From an uncultured Duncaniella sp. (lineage in GTDB: Bacteria; Bacteroidota; Bacteroidia; Bacteroidales; Muribaculaceae), in assembly GCA_910584825.1 (NCBI GenBank), contig CAJUCI010000008.1, positions 42,095-106,094 on the forward strand: DNA of 64,000 bases, read 5' to 3'. The notes below the pieces were generated by a model. It ran no database searches. It was not told the origin of the DNA and worked only from the letters and a program-made list of their open reading frames with translations. This document shows, piece after piece, positions 62,280 to 64,000 of the stretch. Position 1 is the first letter of the stretch, and each line of letters opens with the position of its first letter. The translations under genes were made by a program, and so were the position numbers.

Positions 62280-63230
62280 TTAATAGCCTTTGCGGTATTT
62301 CTCCTCGTTCTCGTCATCGAGGATGGAGAGGTAGGAGGCGTAGCGCGACTGGGCTATGAGGTTGTCGTCGAGAGCCTGCTTGACGGCACAGCCTGGCTCG
62401 TGGGTGTGTGTGCAGTTGCCGTAGCGGCAGTCGGCCCCGAAACGGAATATCTCGGGGAAATAGTGGCTCACCTCGTGGCGGTCAAACTCAAGTGTGCCGA
62501 AGCCCTTGACTCCTGGGGTGTCTATTATATATGTGTTGGGCGACATGTCGGGGACAGCAAACATCTCGGAGAACGTCGTGGTGTGCATGCCGGTGTCGTG
62601 AGTGGTCGATATCTCGGCTGTGGCCAGCGATGCCCCGGGTATGAGGTCGTTGATGAGGGTTGACTTGCCCACGCCCGAATTGCCTGAGAAGAGCGTGACC
62701 TTTCCGTCGAGCATTGACTTGAGTTCGCCTATGCCGTCGCCGTTGAGGGCCGACAAGGCACACACCTTGTAGCCGATGGACTCGTAGAGGTATCGCACCG
62801 CGCCAAGATATTCCTCAGCCTCGGCATCCCCCGCGAGAAGGTCGGTCTTGTTGATTACGATGACGGCCGGCACGCGGTAAGCCTCGGCTGTGGCGAGGAA
62901 ACGGTCGATGAACGTGGTGGAGGTGGTGGGGTGGAACAGTGTCACCACGAGACACACCTGGTCAAGATTGGCGGCGAGTATGTGGGCCTGTTTTGACAGG
63001 TTGCTCGAGCGGCGTATTATATAGTTGCGTCGCGGCTCGACCGACACGATATAAGGAGTCTCGCCCCCCGCGACATCGGTTATCTGGACGATGTCGCCGA
63101 CAGCAACGGGATTGGTGGTGCGCAATCCCTTGAGACGGAAATTGCCTTTGATTTTGCACGACAGGTCCCGCCCGTCATCAGTGTGGACGAGATAATTGCT
63201 GCCGGTATTCTTAATGACTATGCCTTTCAT
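62280..63230 (-). CDS. rsgA: Ribosome small-subunit-dependent GTPase A
   Basis: RsgA helps 30S subunit maturation. The 316-residue protein has an N-terminal OB domain, a circularly permuted GTPase domain (G4 NKTDLL, then G1 GNSGVGKSTL and G3 DTPGVKGF) and a C-terminal zinc finger (CRYGNCTHTHEPGC). It is the first of a minus-strand run rsgA-umuD-umuC. Confidence 0.96.
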   Translation of the reverse strand: MKGIVIKNTGSNYLVHTDDGRDLSCKIKGNFRLKGLRTTNPVAVGDIVQITDVAGGETPYIVSVEPRRNYIIRRSSNLSKQAHILAANLDQVCLVVTLFHPTTSTTFIDRFLATAEAYRVPAVIVINKTDLLAGDAEAEEYLGAVRYLYESIGYKVCALSALNGDGIGELKSMLDGKVTLFSGNSGVGKSTLINDLIPGASLATAEISTTHDTGMHTTTFSEMFAVPDMSPNTYIIDTPGVKGFGTLEFDRHEVSHYFPEIFRFGADCRYGNCTHTHEPGCAVKQALDDNLIAQSRYASYLSILDDENEEKYRKGY

Positions 63231-63237
63231 ACAAGTG

Positions 63238-63245
63238 CAAATTTA
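63238..63245 (-). promoter_or_regulatory. -7 box very close to the rsgA start
   Basis: TAAATTTG on the minus strand ends 7 bases before the rsgA ATG, so a transcript from it would be nearly leaderless. No -33 TTTG was found. Confidence 0.45.
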
Positions 63246-63328
63246 CACAATTATTGAATAATACGAAACTGAATGTTTAATGAATAATTAGCTGCTAAGA
63301 TAAAACGCATAACAGCGGCATAGCTGTT

Positions 63329-63440
63329 TAGGATGGTGTCGCAGAACCTCCTAAATTGAAGCATTTCTTTCGTTTGCTAACACGATAAGAGCTTTGTTAG
63401 GCACATTGAAATTTCAAAATTTGAGTTCTGCACCACCCTA
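63329..63440. mobile_element. MITE-like element with imperfect terminal inverted repeats
   Basis: The left end TAGGATGGTGTCGCAGAAC and right end GTTCTGCACCACCCTA are inverted copies with small differences, spanning 112 bases with no ORF. They resemble insertion-sequence ends. Confidence 0.55.
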
Positions 63441-63508
63441 AAATAGTGGCCGGGGATATGCGCGAGTTGAAGAAACAACGATTGTGGTAATATTATCGTT
63501 TTAATATA

Positions 63509-63569
63509 ACAGCTACTAAACAAATAATTGCGCATTAATCTGCACAGCTATTAAACAAATAATTGCGCA
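63509..63569. repeat. 26-bp direct repeat pair
   Basis: ACAGCTAYTAAACAAATAAT followed by TGCGCA occurs at 63509-63534 and 63544-63569 with one mismatch and a 9-bp gap. Confidence 0.85.
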
Positions 63570-63696
63570 AAAAATCGGGCTCTACAGCGCAAAAAGAACG
63601 AATGCTGTTGGATAGCTGTTTGACAGCTGTTGTACTGCTGTTGGATTCTACAGCAGTAGGATTCTACGAAAAAATTAACGAAAAATCGCTAAAATA

Positions 63697-63728
63697 TTTG
63701 CGCAATTCAAAAATAACCTCTACCTTTG
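63697..63728 (+). promoter_or_regulatory. Promoter upstream of tRNA-Lys
   Basis: TTTG (63697-63700), a 20-nt spacer and TACCTTTG (63721-63728) match the consensus exactly. The next gene on the + strand is tRNA-Lys, about 210 nt downstream. Confidence 0.78.
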
Positions 63729-63771
63729 CACAGCTTTTAGGAAGGAAGGCCGGTTCGGTCGTCATTTTGCA

Positions 63772-63896
63772 TCTTAAGAGGATTCTTGTTTTAAGGGATT
63801 ATCTCATATTGAGATACTATCTTATTTAAGGGATTATTCCATTTTAAGAGACCATCTCATTTAAAGTGGTTGTCCCATTTTAAGAGACAGATTCTT
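63772..63896. repeat. Degenerate 18-bp tandem repeat, about seven units
   Basis: Units follow the consensus TTTAAGRGATTATCTCAT (for example 63790-63807 and 63843-63860). They lie between the promoter and the tRNA gene, so they would form the 5' leader of the tRNA precursor. Confidence 0.8.
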
Positions 63897-63945
63897 TTCA
63901 AAGTTTGCAAAACTTCAGGACAAAGGCCCGCTCCCCTGACAGCCC

Positions 63946-64000
63946 GATTCGCTAGCTCAGCTGGTAGAGCACAACACTTTTAATGTTGGGGTCCTGGGTT
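63946..64000 (+). tRNA. tRNA-Lys (anticodon TTT), cut by window end
   Basis: The acceptor strand GATTCGC is followed by TA, a D-arm GCTC...GAGC, an anticodon stem CAACA/TGTTG with loop CTTTTAA (anticodon TTT), and the start of the T arm (CTGGGTT). The 3' end lies outside the window. Confidence 0.93.

Noticed and set aside
63563..63829. 88-codon plus-strand ORF before tRNA-Lys
   Set aside because: It runs through the tRNA promoter and into the 18-bp tandem repeats, has no recognisable domain and no promoter of its own.
63772..63896. CRISPR array
   Set aside because: The 18-bp units are degenerate and directly adjacent, with no unique spacers and no cas genes.

Overview
The window is a bacterial chromosome segment that most likely comes from a gut Bacteroidales, probably Muribaculaceae (inference). 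The evidence is repeated Bacteroidetes-type promoters (TTTG, about 20 nt, TAnnTTTG), type IX secretion features (PorQ and a gliding-motility-type C-terminal domain), a BtuB/BtuG vitamin B12 locus under a cobalamin riboswitch, a trpBEGDCFA operon and a xylanase whose catalytic domain is split by inserted binding modules. Most genes are high-GC housekeeping genes. Lower-GC patches mark the xylanase (3.1-5.5 kb), a membrane protein plus glycosyltransferase pair (28.4-30.5 kb) and a restriction-modification island (54.6-57.5 kb).

Layout. 1-2954: 3' part of an AddA/UvrD-like helicase-nuclease. 3148-5508: GH10 xylanase. 5671-6528: fabI. 6600-8216: a RepA-like AAA ATPase gene enclosed by nested inverted repeats. 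8271-15533 (minus): trp operon with an attenuator encoding a Trp-rich leader peptide. 15603-16112: thioredoxin-like protein without the CxxC. 16236-22921: riboswitch, btuB, btuG, btuF, btuC, btuD. 23002-28325 (minus): uvrA, lytic transglycosylase, T9SS-type cargo. 28445-30490: membrane protein and GT2. 30636-34790: pheA, aminotransferase, DAHP synthase/chorismate mutase and tyrA behind a Phe/Tyr-rich leader peptide and terminator. 34900-41022: porQ, cmk, ispH, lipoprotein, thrC, small protein, acyltransferase, nitrilase. 41205-50444 (minus): pyrD/pyrK, rmlC/rmlA, two AraC regulators with a TPR protein, a biotin-dependent carboxyltransferase, an MBL hydrolase and rsmG. 50534-54573: S1 RNA-binding protein, class A beta-lactamase, hydrolase, MFS transporter. 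54634-57535: vsr, C5 methyltransferase and an HpaII-like endonuclease. 57843-63230 (minus): ogt, ABC-F ATPase, umuC, umuD, rsgA. 63231-64000: repeats, a strong promoter and the 5' part of tRNA-Lys.

All three aromatic amino acid pathways are present. The pheA operon makes chorismate precursor, Phe and Tyr, and the trp operon makes Trp. Each operon begins with a canonical promoter, a short leader peptide rich in its end-product amino acid(s) and an intrinsic terminator, so both read as ribosome-stalling attenuators.

The least explained structure is the ATPase cassette at 6.6-8.2 kb. A RecA-fold ATPase with a C-terminal HTH is bracketed by two pairs of GTCTCAT...ATGAGAC palindromes in mirror orientation, with a perfect 42-bp inverted repeat at the inner edge. 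A further solo copy of the palindrome sits inside the trp operon. The ATPase promoter carries a 20-bp operator-like sequence that recurs, with identical spacing to its -7 box, 50 kb away at 58.4 kb, where no gene follows it.
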